From NCBI RefSeq assembly GCF_002939475.1, contig NZ_PKFQ01000001.1:1860001-1924000 (forward strand): DNA of 64,000 bases, in the 5' to 3' direction. Below, piece after piece: positions 34,381 to 44,552 of this stretch. Made by a program: the position numbers and the translations under genes. The notes under the pieces were generated by a model. The model saw only the letters and a program-made list of their open reading frames with translations, had not been told where the DNA came from and made no database searches. The DNA is from Streptomyces cinnamoneus (GTDB taxonomy: Bacteria > Actinomycetota > Actinomycetes > Streptomycetales > Streptomycetaceae). How positions within the stretch are numbered: the first letter of the stretch is position 1; each line of letters starts with the position of its first letter.

Positions 34381-36299
34381 GGCGAGCCGGCGGGCCGGCC
34401 GTCGTAGCTCACCGGCAGCCGGGGCGGCTGGGAGCCCGACGGCGGCACCTGGAGGGTCTTGAGCGCGAACTCCATCACCTGCTTGAAGACCGGTCCGCAG
34501 ATCTGCCCGCCGAAGTAGCTGCCCCTCGTGGGGTTCTGGATGGCGCAGTAGACGGTGATCCGGGGCTGGTCGGCCGGGGCGAAGCCGGCGAAGGAGGCGG
34601 TGTAGCCGTGGTAGCGGCCGGTCTGCGGATCCACCCGGTTGGACGTGCCCGTCTTGCCGGCGACGCGGTAGCCGGGGATCTTCGCCTTGGTGCCGGTCCC
34701 CTCCTGGTCGTCGACGACCGACTCGAGCATCTCGGACAGCTGCCGGGCGGTCTTCTCGCTGACCACGCGTGTGCGGGGCGGCGGCGGGGCCGCGGTGAAG
34801 CGGTGGTCGGGACCCTTGGTGCCGCGCACGAGGGTGGGCTGTACGCGCTCGCCGCCACCGGCGATGGTGGAGAACACCGACGCGGCCTGGACGGCGTTGA
34901 GGGACAGGCCCTGGCCGAAGGGGATGGTGTAGGGCCGGGAGGCGGTCCACTCCCCCGGCTTGGCGAGGATGCCGGGGGTCTCGCCCGGGAAGCCGAGGCC
35001 GGTGGGGCGGCCGACGCCGAACCTGCGGAGGTAGGTGTAGAGGACCTTGTTGGCCTCCTCCCGCGTCTTGCCGAGCTGCTCGCTGGCCAGGATGGTTCCG
35101 ATGTTGCTGGACTTGGCCAGGACGCCGTTGAGGGTCAGGTGCCAGGTGGGGTGGTCGATGTCGTCGGCGAAGGCGCGGTCGGCGCGCGGCAGCCGGTTGG
35201 GCACCTCGACGTGCGTGGCGGGGTTCGCCACGCCCTCCTCCAGGACGGCGGCCATGGTCATGACCTTGCTGACGCTGCCCGGTTCGTAGGCGTCCTGGAG
35301 GGCGAAGTTGCCCATGGCGGCGCGGTCGGCGTGGGCGAGGTCGTTGGGGTTGTAGCCGGGGGCGTTGGCCATGGCCAGGATCTCGCCGGTGCGGGTGTCC
35401 TGCACGACGACGTAGCCGCGGTCCGCCGCCGAGTCGGTCACCTGGCGGCTGATGGCGTTCTGGGCGGCCCACTGGATGTCGCGGTCGAGGGTCAGCTCGA
35501 CGTCGGAGCCGGGCACGGCGGCCTGTTCCTTGACGTCCCCGGTGGGCACCTGGCGGCCGCCGGACTGGGCGTAGACGCGCTTGCCGTTCTTGCCGGCGAG
35601 GGTCTCCTCGAGCTGCGCCTCCAGGCCGCCGCCGCCCTGGCCGTCGCCGCTGACGAAGCCCAGCAGGCCGGCGGCGAGGTCGCCGTTGGGGTAGACGCGC
35701 TTGCTGTGGGACTCGCGGTTGACGCCGGCGAGGACGTTCACGCCCTTGGTCCGGTTCGCCTTCTCCTGCTGCTGCTTCTTCAGCTCGGTGATCTTCTTCC
35801 AGACCTGGGGGGTCTGGCGGCGGGCGAGCACGACGTACTTCGACTTGGGGTTGGCCGTGAGCCGCTGTTCCAGCACGTCGGCCTGCTCGTCGAGGACCGG
35901 GGCGAGCAGCTCGGCGGCGAGCCGGGCGGCGCCCTCGGCCTTGGCCCGCTCGGGGGTGAGCAGGTCGGGGGCGGCCGTGATGTCGTAGGCGTCGACGGTG
36001 GTGGCCAGGTCCACGCCGGTCCGGTCGGTGATGGCGCCGCGCTCGGCGGCCAGGGTGACGGGGATGTAGCGGTTGACGTTGGCCTGGGCGGCGTACGCGC
36101 CGGCGTCGACGGCCTGCACCTGGAGCAGCCGCACGGTGAAGACCAGCAGGACGAGCGTGAGCCCGACCCCGATCATCCGCAGCCGGGGCCGGGGGTTGCC
36201 CAGCCGGAGGGCCTGGGAGCCGGGGCGGGGGCGGGCCGGGCGCGCGGCGGGGCGCGCGGGCCCGGGGACCGGGCGGCGGGGCTGCCTGGGCGCCGTCAC
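34377..36299 (-). CDS. ftsI: Septal transpeptidase FtsI (class B PBP3)
   Basis: FtsI cross-links septal peptidoglycan with FtsW. The 640-residue protein has an Arg/Pro-rich cytoplasmic tail of 40 residues, one membrane helix (MIGVGLTLVLLVFTVRLLQV) and a pedestal domain (RGAITDRTGVDLA). The transpeptidase motifs are S342-V-S-K345 (EPGSVSKVMTM), S397-S-N399 and K549-T-G551 (GKTGTSN). The GTG start follows AGGTAGG a few bases upstream and ftsL ends 8 bases before. FtsI is dispensable for growth but needed for sporulation septation in S. coelicolor. Confidence 0.96.
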   Translation of the reverse strand: MTAPRQPRRPVPGPARPAARPARPRPGSQALRLGNPRPRLRMIGVGLTLVLLVFTVRLLQVQAVDAGAYAAQANVNRYIPVTLAAERGAITDRTGVDLATTVDAYDITAAPDLLTPERAKAEGAARLAAELLAPVLDEQADVLEQRLTANPKSKYVVLARRQTPQVWKKITELKKQQQEKANRTKGVNVLAGVNRESHSKRVYPNGDLAAGLLGFVSGDGQGGGGLEAQLEETLAGKNGKRVYAQSGGRQVPTGDVKEQAAVPGSDVELTLDRDIQWAAQNAISRQVTDSAADRGYVVVQDTRTGEILAMANAPGYNPNDLAHADRAAMGNFALQDAYEPGSVSKVMTMAAVLEEGVANPATHVEVPNRLPRADRAFADDIDHPTWHLTLNGVLAKSSNIGTILASEQLGKTREEANKVLYTYLRRFGVGRPTGLGFPGETPGILAKPGEWTASRPYTIPFGQGLSLNAVQAASVFSTIAGGGERVQPTLVRGTKGPDHRFTAAPPPPRTRVVSEKTARQLSEMLESVVDDQEGTGTKAKIPGYRVAGKTGTSNRVDPQTGRYHGYTASFAGFAPADQPRITVYCAIQNPTRGSYFGGQICGPVFKQVMEFALKTLQVPPSGSQPPRLPVSYDGRPAGSP

Positions 36300-36307
36300 G
36301 ACGTCAC

Positions 36308-36931
36308 CTACCTGACCTGTCGGAGGTTCCCGTCCGCCGGTGGCGGGGGGAGGGCGGGGACGGCGGGGACTGTCGTCGGCTTGCGGCCGTCGGCCGGCGG
36401 GGGCGCCGGGGACGGCACCGCGAGGGGGGACACGGGCACCGCGGGGGCGGCGGAGGGTGCGGGCGCCACCAGGGGGACCAGGGGGGACGCGGGCGAGGAC
36501 GGCGCGGCCGGGACGGCGGGCGCGGGGGCGGGCGCCTCGGGGGCGGCATAGGCGGCGGGGGCGGCCGGGACCTCGGAGGACGCCGGCCCGGGGACGCCGC
36601 TGACGGTGCCGTCGGGGTTGAGGAAGGCGGGGCTGCCGCCGGGGACCATGCCCAGCTCGCGGGCGCGGCGCTCCAGGGCGTCCGGGGCGGCGAGCTGGTC
36701 GACCTCCTGTTGCAGGGCCTGCTCCTCGTCGGTCAGCTCGGTGGTCTTGCGCTGGAGGCGGCTGAGGTCGAAGGAGCCCTGGTTGAGGGAGGAGTTCAGC
36801 AGCAGCAGGGAGATCAGGCCGGAGCCGAGCAGCACCACGACGAGGAGGACGAACGGGGTGCGCCTGGCGCCGGCCACGCCCGGGGGCAGCAGCCGGCCGA
36901 GCCGGGGGCCGCGGCGGGCCGCCGGCGTCAC
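36308..36931 (-). CDS. ftsL: FtsL-type divisome protein with long Pro/Ala-rich C terminus
   Basis: This 207-residue protein sits in the ftsL position between rsmH and ftsI. It has a basic N terminus, one membrane helix ([19 protein letters not shown], about residues 27-46), and a short coiled coil [20 protein letters not shown]. The block [19 protein letters not shown] is the FtsL/septum-initiator signature. After about residue 110 the rest is low-complexity Pro, Ala, Ser and Val, predicted outside the membrane. The GTG start overlaps the rsmH stop. Function in FtsQLB-type complex assembly is inferred from position and topology. Confidence 0.85.
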   Translation of the reverse strand: MTPAARRGPRLGRLLPPGVAGARRTPFVLLVVVLLGSGLISLLLLNSSLNQGSFDLSRLQRKTTELTDEEQALQQEVDQLAAPDALERRARELGMVPGGSPAFLNPDGTVSGVPGPASSEVPAAPAAYAAPEAPAPAPAVPAAPSSPASPLVPLVAPAPSAAPAVPVSPLAVPSPAPPPADGRKPTTVPAVPALPPPPADGNLRQVR

Positions 36932-37887
36932 GGGATGTCCTCGCGGATGCGCTCGGCGCCGCGCAGCCGGGCGGGGGCGGCGCGCCGGTTCTCGGCGACC
37001 TCCTCCTCGGTGGGCAGCTCCGCGCCGCGGGTCAGCAGCTTCAGGCGCGGCTGGTACTGCTCGGGGACGACGGGCAGCCCGGGCGGTGCGGTGCTCGTGG
37101 CGCCCGCGGCGAAGACGCTCTTGACGATGCGGTCCTCCAGCGACTGGTACGACAGCACGGCGATGCGGCCGCCGACCGCGAGCGCGGCGACGGCGGCGGG
37201 GATGGCCTGCTCGACGCTCGCGAGCTCGGCGTTGACCTCGATGCGCAGGGCCTGGAAAGTGCGCTTGGCGGGGTTGCCGCCGGTGCGCTTGGCGGCCTGC
37301 GGCAGGGCGTCGCGGATGAGCTCGACGAGCCGGGCGCTGTTGCTGAAGGGCTCCTTCTCCCGCTCGCGGACGACGGCCGACACGATGCGCTTGGCCTGCT
37401 TCTCCTCGCCGTACGCGCGCAGGATGCGCACCAGCTCGCCGGGCGGGTAGGTGTTGAGCACCTCGGCGGCGCTGATGCCCGTGGTCTGGTCCATGCGCAT
37501 GTCCAGCGGCGCGTCCTGCGCGTAGGCGAAGCCGCGGTCGGCCTCGTCGAGCTGCATGGAGGAGACGCCCAGGTCGAAGAGGACGCCCTGGACACGGGGG
37601 ATGCCCAGCCGCTCCAGGACCTCGGGCAGCTCGTGGTAGACGGCGCGCACCAGCGTGGCGCGGTCGCCGTAGGGGGCGAGGCGCTCGCCTGCGAGCTTCA
37701 GGGCCGTGGGGTCGCGGTCGAGGGCGACGAGCCGGACCTCCGGGAACCTCTTGAGCAGCGCCTCGCTGTGCCCACCGGCGCCGAGGGTGCAGTCGACGAC
37801 GACCGCGCCGGGCTCGGCGAGTGCGGGGGCGAGCATGTCCAGGCAGCGCTGGAGCATGACGGGGACGTGTCGCGCGTTGCTGCTCAT
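36928..37887 (-). CDS. rsmH: 16S rRNA C1402 N4-methyltransferase RsmH
   Basis: RsmH methylates N4 of C1402 in 16S rRNA. The 319-residue SAM enzyme begins [14 protein letters not shown], with the SAM loop [28 protein letters not shown], and [20 protein letters not shown] and [14 protein letters not shown], all typical. ATG at 37887 is preceded by GAAGGG and the family's own N terminus, so the longer open frame was rejected. As the first gene of the division cluster it should be served by the promoter about 200 bases upstream. Confidence 0.97.
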   Translation of the reverse strand: MSSNARHVPVMLQRCLDMLAPALAEPGAVVVDCTLGAGGHSEALLKRFPEVRLVALDRDPTALKLAGERLAPYGDRATLVRAVYHELPEVLERLGIPRVQGVLFDLGVSSMQLDEADRGFAYAQDAPLDMRMDQTTGISAAEVLNTYPPGELVRILRAYGEEKQAKRIVSAVVREREKEPFSNSARLVELIRDALPQAAKRTGGNPAKRTFQALRIEVNAELASVEQAIPAAVAALAVGGRIAVLSYQSLEDRIVKSVFAAGATSTAPPGLPVVPEQYQPRLKLLTRGAELPTEEEVAENRRAAPARLRGAERIREDIP

Positions 37888-38077
37888 GCGCCCTTCAGAG
37901 AGGTATGCGGGGGGCGCGGCGCGCGCACACCGCCGGGTCCCCGCCCGCTCGAAGGGGAAGCGGCCGGTCCGGCACCGGGGAAGAGGCGCCGGGGCGACCG
38001 GGGAGCGGGAGGAGGCCGAGGGGTGCGTACGCGTCGCGCACGGGAGTTCTTCGGTTCCAAGGGGAGCGTCACGCCTC

Positions 38078-38117
38078 CCACTTCGCGCCACTTTAGTCCA
38101 CTCGTCCCCTCGGTCAA
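38078..38117 (-). promoter_or_regulatory. Predicted dcw promoter overlapped by three AGTGG repeats
   Basis: Reading the minus strand, TTGACC (38117-38112) and TAAAGT (38095-38090) form a plausible promoter with 16-base spacing, about 200 bases upstream of rsmH. AGTGG occurs three times at 38102-38098, 38092-38088 and 38082-38078, exactly 10 bases apart, covering the -10 box and the start region. Tandem TGGG- or AGTGG-type repeats with 10-base period are the known layout of MraZ operators. No mraZ gene is in this cluster. The rest of the 425-base gap (37888-38312) is GC-rich and shows no gene. Confidence 0.5.
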
Positions 38118-38312
38118 CCAACCGGCCTGCGCGTCCCGCGATAGGTGTGATCAGGCGCGGCAGATGGGTGGTGAGGGGCGCGTGAAGGCGCCCGGTCACC
38201 CGAATGGCGGATGACCAGGGCGTTGTGGCATACCTCACAAGAGGTCGTGTTGGCCGTGAATGTCGCCCGGTAAACCGGGCCGACCGGCGCCCGGCCGACT
38301 ACCTTCGTACTC

Positions 38313-38861
38313 ATGTCGATATCCGCGTCCCAGCCCCAGAGCCCCGAGCCCGGCGCCACCGAGCCCACGGTCACCGATCGTCTGGTCGCCGCCAACGCGA
38401 AGTACGCAGCAGAGTTCACCGACCCGGGCATGGACGCCCGGCCCGTCCTGAAGGTCGCGATCGTGGCCTGCATGGACGCCCGTCTCGACCTGCACGCGGC
38501 GCTGGGCCTCGAGCTCGGTGACTGCCACACCATCCGCAACGCGGGCGGCGTGGTCACCGACGACATCATCCGCTCGCTGACGATCAGCCAGCGCGCACTG
38601 GGCACCCGCTCGGTCGTCCTCATCCACCACACCGGCTGCGGTCTGCTGAACCTCACCGAGGACTTCCGGCACGACATCGAGGCCGAGGTCGGGCAGCGGC
38701 CGGCGTGGGCGGTGGAGGCCTTCAAGGACCTCGACCAGGACGTGCGGCAGTCCATGCAGCGGGTGCGCACCTCTCCCTTCCTGCCCCACCGCGACGACGT
38801 GCGCGGCTTCGTCTTCGACGTGACGACGGGCCGGCTGCGCGAGATCGATCCGCAGCACTGA
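38313..38861 (+). CDS. Beta-class carbonic anhydrase
   Basis: The 182-residue protein interconverts CO2 and bicarbonate with a zinc ion. The zinc ligands and dyad are visible: VAIVACMDARLDL (Cys with the Asp-Arg pair) and VVLIHHTGCGLLN (His-x2-Cys). IRNAGGVVTDDIIRSL between them is also conserved. The protein is of the short actinobacterial type with a C-terminal FLPHRDDVRGFVFDVTTGRL strand block. It is divergent from rsmH and precedes the moxR unit by 163 bases; no functional link is evident. Confidence 0.92.
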   Translation: MSISASQPQSPEPGATEPTVTDRLVAANAKYAAEFTDPGMDARPVLKVAIVACMDARLDLHAALGLELGDCHTIRNAGGVVTDDIIRSLTISQRALGTRSVVLIHHTGCGLLNLTEDFRHDIEAEVGQRPAWAVEAFKDLDQDVRQSMQRVRTSPFLPHRDDVRGFVFDVTTGRLREIDPQH

Positions 38862-39024
38862 CGCGCCGGGCTCGGCGAGTTGTCCACAGACAGTGACGGG
38901 ACACGGCGCGGGCGGACAGAATGCACAGGGGACGCCGCCTTCCGGGGCGCGCGCCCGCGCTTTGGGGTGGGCCGGTCCGTATCCGTCGGACCACGGCCCT
39001 GGTGAACGGGCCGAGGAGGGCCGG

Positions 39025-40022
<998 letters not shown>

Positions 40023-40023
<1 letters not shown>

Positions 40024-41375
40024 TGAGCGCCGGGGGGCCGGGCCGGGCGGGGCCCGCCGGCCCCGGCGGTCTGGGTGCGGCGCTCGGCGGGCTCACCACC
40101 CGGGGCCGTTCGTTCCTCGCCGCGGGCGTGGCCGCCACCGGCTGCGCCTACGTCCTGGGCCAGGAGGAGCTGCTGCGGGTCGGGCTGCTGCTGACCGTGC
40201 TCCCCCTGCTGTGCGTGGTCGTGCTGCACCGCACCCGGCACCGGGTCACCGGCAGCAGGCGGCTGTCGCCGGCCCGGGTGCCGGCCTCGGCGGAGGCGCG
40301 GGTGAGCCTGCGCGTCGAGAACGTCTCCCGGCTGCCCACCGGTCTGCTGATGCTCCAGGACCAGGTGCCCTACGTGCTGGGCCCCCGCCCCCGCTTCGTG
40401 CTGGACCGGATGGAGCCGGGCGGGCGCCGCGAGGTGTCCTACCGGGTCCGCTCGGACCTGCGCGGCCGCTATCCGCTGGGGCCCCTGCAGCTTCGGCTGA
40501 CGGACCCGTTCGGCATGTGCGAACTGACCCGCGGCTTCGGCGCGTACGACACCCTGACGGTCATGCCGCGCGTCGAGCCGCTGCCGCCGGTGCGGCTGGG
40601 CGGCGAGGCGGCGGGCCACGGCGACGGACACCGGCGCTCACTCGCCCTCGCCGGCGACGACGACGTGATCCCGCGCGGCTACCGCCACGGTGACGACCTG
40701 CGCCGGGTGCACTGGCGCTCCACCGCGCGCCACGGCGAGCTGATGGTGCGCCGCGAGGAGCAGCCGCAGCGGGCTCACTGCACGGTGCTGCTGGACACCC
40801 GTGGCGACGCCTACTTCGGCGCGGGCCCCGACTCGCCCTTCGAGTGGGCGGTGGCGGGGGCGGCCTCCGCGGCGGTGCACCTGCTGGAGCGCGACTTCTC
40901 CGTGCGGCTGCTGACCGACACCGGGACCCCGGTGCCGGGACCGGACGGCATGGGCCACGGCACGGCGGACGCGGCCGGGCTGTTGCTGGACACCCTCGCG
41001 ACGGTGGACCACTCCGAGGAGACCGGGCTCTCCCCGGCGTACGACGTGCTGCGCGGGGGCGGCGGGGGGCTGTTGGTGGCGTTCTTCGGGGAACTGGACG
41101 AGCGGCAGGCCGCGGTGGCCGCCAGGATGCGGCAGCGCAGCGGCACGGCGGTCGCCTTCCTGCTGGACCAGGACGCCTGGGCGGGCTCCCCCGGGCAGCA
41201 CGCGCCGGCCTCCCCCGCCAAGGAGGGGCTGCGGATGCTGCGCGAGGCCGGCTGGACGGCGCTGCTCGTCACTCCGGGTGCCGCCCTGCCGGACCTGTGG
41301 CGCGTCGCCGGCTCGCCCGGCGGGGCCGGCGCCCTGGGCCGGCTGGTCGGCGGGCACGCGGGGGGCGGCGCATGA
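40023..41375 (+). CDS. DUF58 domain protein, MoxR partner
   Basis: The 450-residue protein has a Gly/Pro-rich N terminus, two close membrane segments (around SFLAAGVAATGCAYVLG and VGLLLTVLPLLCVVVLH), a beta-rich middle region with RRLSPARVPASAEARVSLRV, and the DUF58 signature DVIPRGYRHGDDLRRVHWRS followed by TARHGELMVRREEQPQ. DUF58 proteins resemble VWA domains and work with MoxR ATPases. ATG at 40023 overlaps the moxR stop; a GTG one codon upstream is an alternative. The stop overlaps the transglutaminase gene. Confidence 0.92.
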
Positions 41376-43789
41376 GCGGGCGGACGCGGGTCGCGGTGTT
41401 CGGCGCGGTGGCCACCCTGGCGGCCGCCTGCGCGATGCTGCCCCTGGTCGACAAGGCCAGCTGGCTGGTGCAGGCCGCGCTGCTGCTGGCCGTTCAGACG
41501 GCGGCCGGCGTGGTCGCCCGCAGGGTGCCGCTGTCCAGGCCCCTGACGGTCGCGATGCAGGCGCTGGTGGCGCTGCTGCTGCTCACCGTCGTGTTCGCGC
41601 GGGCGCAGGCGGTCGGCGGCTTCCTGCCGGGGCCCGACGTCTGGCGGGAGTTCGGGCAGCTGCTGCGGGAGGGCGCCGACGACGTCGGCCGGTACGCCAT
41701 CCCCGCGCCCGCGACCTCGGCCATCCGGCTGCTGCTGGTCGGCGGGGTGCTGGTGGTCGGCCTGGTGGTGGACGCGGTGGCGGCGACCTTCCGCACCGCC
41801 GCGCCGGCCGGGCTGCCGCTGCTGGCCCTCTATTCCATCGGCGCCGGTCTGGCGCAGGGCGGCTCGGGCTGGCTGTGGTTCCTGGCCGCCGCCGGCGGCT
41901 ATCTGCTGCTGCTCCTGGCCGAGGGGCGCGACCGGCTCTCGCGCTGGGGCCGCGTCTTCGGGGGCGGCGAGCCCGGCGGGCCGCGGTCCGCCGCCGGCTT
42001 CGCCGCGGCGGGCACCGGCCCCGCGCTCGCGCCGGTGCGCACCGGACGGCGGATCGGTGCCCTCGCCCTCGGGGTCGCCCTGGCCGTACCGGCCGTACTG
42101 CCCTCCATCGGCGGCGGGTTGCTGCGTCCGGACAACCACGGGGACGGCCCCGGCGGCGACGGCGGGGGGACGATCTCGGCGGTCAATCCGCTGGTGTCGC
42201 TGCAGAACAGCCTCAACCAGCCGCAGAACCGGGAGGTTCTGCGCTACCGCACCTCCGCGGGCACCACCGAGGACCTGTACCTGCGCATCATCGCCCTCGA
42301 CCGGTTCGACGGGGCGACGTGGAGCGCCTCCGAGCGCCGGGTGACCGATGTGCCGGTGCCGCTGCCCGCCCCCGCCGGGCTGGCCCCGGGCGTGCGCACC
42401 GAGGAGGTCACGACGTCCGTCGCCGCCGCCGAGACCTACGGGCAGACGTATCTCCCCCTGCCGTATCCGGCGACGAGCGTGCGCTTCACGGGCCAGTGGC
42501 GGTACGAACCCGAGGGCCGCACGATCGTGGGCGACCACGGGCAGACCACCAAGGGCCTGCGCTACCAGGTGTCGAGCCTGTTGGTCACGCCCACCGCGCA
42601 GCAGCTCGCCGCCGCGCCCGCGCCGCCCGGCGAGCTGCTGCGCGAGTACACGCGCGTGCCCGCGACGCTGCCGAAGGTGGTGTCGGCGACGGCCCGTCAG
42701 GTCACGGCGGGCTCCGCGAACGCGTACCAGCAGGCGGTGAAGCTCCAGGACTGGTTTTCGACGGGCGGCGGCTTCCGCTACGACACCGAGGTGCGTTCGG
42801 GCAGCGGCCCCGACGCCATAGCGCGCTTCCTGGAGGAGAAGCGGGGCTTTTGCATCCACTTCTCCTTCTCCATGGCGGCCATGGCGCGGACGCTGGGCAT
42901 CCCCGCGCGCGTGGCGGTCGGCTTCACGCCGGGCAGCCCGCAGACGGAGGGTGCGATGTCCATCGGGTCCAAGGACGCGCACGCCTGGCCCGAGCTGTAC
43001 TTCGAGGGCGCCGGCTGGACGCGCTTCGAGCCCACCCCGAGCCGTGGCACCCCGCCCGAGTACACGATCGCGCAGACTCCCGCCGTTCCCGACCCCGGTG
43101 CGCCGAGCGCGCAGCCCGGCCGCCCGACCGCCCGGCCGACGGCCCCCTCGGTGGACGACGGCTGCACAGGGCGGCAGAAGAAGCTCGAAGGCTGCCCGGG
43201 CGCCGCGCAGCAGACGGGCGGCGGTTCCTCCGGCGGCGGTCCCTCGCCGGCCCAGCTGACCGGCACGGCGGCGGCCGCGCTCGTGGCGCTCGCGCTTCCG
43301 CTGCTGCCGATGCTGTGGCGGCGGCGGCTCCGGGCCCGGCGGCTGGGCCGGGACGGCCGCGACGCGCGGGACGCGGGCGAGCGGGTGCTGGACGCCTGGC
43401 ACGAGACCACCGACTCGGCCTGGGACCACGGCATCCCGCCCGACGAGTCCCTGACCCCGCGGGCGGCGGTGGCACGGCTCGTCCGCTCCGGCCGGCTTAA
43501 CGCGCCGGCGGCCGAGGCGGCCGGCCGGCTGGCGTCGGCGGTCGAGCAGGTGCTGTACGCGCCCAGTCCCCGGACGCCGGGCGATCCGGCCGCCGACGCG
43601 GAGCTGGTGCGGGCCGGGCTGCGGGCGTCGGCGGGCCGCCGGGGCCGGGTGCGGGCCGAGCTGGCGCCGCGGTCGGCGGTGCGGGTCCGCTGGGCGTGGG
43701 GGCGCTGCTGGTCGGCGGTGCGGGAGCGGCTGCTGGCGCGGCTGCGCGCCGCCGGGCGGCTGCTGCCCCGCTCCCGCCCCCTGCCCTGA
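41372..43789 (+). CDS. TgpA-like membrane transglutaminase
   Basis: The 805-residue protein has about six N-terminal membrane helices (DUF3488 region, starting VAVFGAVATLAAACAMLPLV). An extracytoplasmic transglutaminase-like domain follows, with the catalytic Cys in EEKRGFCIHFSFSMAAMA, the His in KDAHAWPELYFEGAGWTRFE and the acid just after. A Pro/Ala/Thr-rich stretch with two Cys (DDGCTGRQKKLEGCPGA) leads to one more helix (AAAALVALALPLLPMLW) and an Arg-rich cytoplasmic C terminus. It completes the MoxR-DUF58-transglutaminase trio found widely in bacteria; the substrate is unknown. Confidence 0.92.
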   Translation: MSGRTRVAVFGAVATLAAACAMLPLVDKASWLVQAALLLAVQTAAGVVARRVPLSRPLTVAMQALVALLLLTVVFARAQAVGGFLPGPDVWREFGQLLREGADDVGRYAIPAPATSAIRLLLVGGVLVVGLVVDAVAATFRTAAPAGLPLLALYSIGAGLAQGGSGWLWFLAAAGGYLLLLLAEGRDRLSRWGRVFGGGEPGGPRSAAGFAAAGTGPALAPVRTGRRIGALALGVALAVPAVLPSIGGGLLRPDNHGDGPGGDGGGTISAVNPLVSLQNSLNQPQNREVLRYRTSAGTTEDLYLRIIALDRFDGATWSASERRVTDVPVPLPAPAGLAPGVRTEEVTTSVAAAETYGQTYLPLPYPATSVRFTGQWRYEPEGRTIVGDHGQTTKGLRYQVSSLLVTPTAQQLAAAPAPPGELLREYTRVPATLPKVVSATARQVTAGSANAYQQAVKLQDWFSTGGGFRYDTEVRSGSGPDAIARFLEEKRGFCIHFSFSMAAMARTLGIPARVAVGFTPGSPQTEGAMSIGSKDAHAWPELYFEGAGWTRFEPTPSRGTPPEYTIAQTPAVPDPGAPSAQPGRPTARPTAPSVDDGCTGRQKKLEGCPGAAQQTGGGSSGGGPSPAQLTGTAAAALVALALPLLPMLWRRRLRARRLGRDGRDARDAGERVLDAWHETTDSAWDHGIPPDESLTPRAAVARLVRSGRLNAPAAEAAGRLASAVEQVLYAPSPRTPGDPAADAELVRAGLRASAGRRGRVRAELAPRSAVRVRWAWGRCWSAVRERLLARLRAAGRLLPRSRPLP

Positions 43790-43853
43790 CGCCCGGGCCC
43801 GGGGGCCCCGCCCCCGGCCACCGGACACGGTCACAGGGCTCGGAAACGCGAAA

Positions 43854-43882
43854 CGGGGCCAGGACGGGAAGTCCTGGCCCCG
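43854..43882. terminator. Terminator between convergent genes
   Basis: CGGGGCCAGGAC (43854-43865) and GTCCTGGCCCCG (43871-43882) form a perfect 12-base stem with loop GGGAA. It serves the transglutaminase gene and the minus-strand DUF3040 gene. Confidence 0.85.
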
Positions 43883-43922
43883 GCGTTCGCTGCGGGGTCA
43901 CCTCGTCAGGAGGAGCCGGGCC

Positions 43923-44315
43923 TCAGTGGCCCTGTTCGTCACGGCGGCGCTGCCAGCGCTGCTCGATGCGGTCCATCATGGAGCGTCGGCCGGCCTGGCG
44001 GCGGGGCGTTCCCCCCGGGCCGGCACCCCGCTGGGCTCCGGGCCTCGGCGCCTTGCGCCATCCCGTCACCGCGAGCACGGCGCACGCGAGCATGACGAGG
44101 AAGCCCGCCACGCTGATCCAGATGCGCTGGGCGACCATTCCGGCCATGAGGAGCGCGATGCCCGCCAGAAAACCCGCGACCGCCTGGTAGACCCGTCGCC
44201 GGGTGTACGTGCGCAGGCCGCTGCCCTCGAGCGCTGTCGCGAACTTGGGATCTTCGGCGTACAGCGCTCGCTCCATCTGCTCGAGCATGCGCTGCTCGTG
44301 CTCCGAGAGCGGCAC
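43923..44315 (-). CDS. DUF3040 membrane protein
   Basis: The 130-residue protein begins with PLSEHEQRMLEQMERALYAE, followed by DPKFATAL, the signature of the actinobacterial DUF3040 family. Two hydrophobic helices follow (AGFLAGIALLMAGMVAQRIW and SVAGFLVMLACAVLAVTGW) and then a basic Gly/Pro/Arg tail. Function is unknown; expression with cell-wall genes is common because the gene sits near the division cluster. The 237 bases between it and the upstream methyltransferase gene hold no further gene that I can support. Confidence 0.92.
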   Translation of the reverse strand: MPLSEHEQRMLEQMERALYAEDPKFATALEGSGLRTYTRRRVYQAVAGFLAGIALLMAGMVAQRIWISVAGFLVMLACAVLAVTGWRKAPRPGAQRGAGPGGTPRRQAGRRSMMDRIEQRWQRRRDEQGH

Positions 44316-44552
44316 GGAGTCCTCCTACTCGTCGGTCGCGGGGGGCGACCGGGGTGCGACCCTTTCAGGATAGGCAGGGATTCGCCCCCATGAAACCCGC
44401 CCCTCTGCGCCAATTCGGCCACCGGCCCCGGTGTGGCGGTCGATGCCGTCGGGACGTACATTCCCGTTCCGCCGATCCGCCATGCCGGACGGTGTCCCCC
44501 GATCATACGGGGCGAACGGCCCGTCCGGGTGGGCCGTGTGCGGCGGGTGGGA

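Noticed and set aside
40811..43834. 1007-residue minus-strand open frame across the transglutaminase gene
   Set aside because: It has low-complexity Arg/Gly/Pro composition typical of a shadow frame; the plus-strand gene has clear catalytic motifs.
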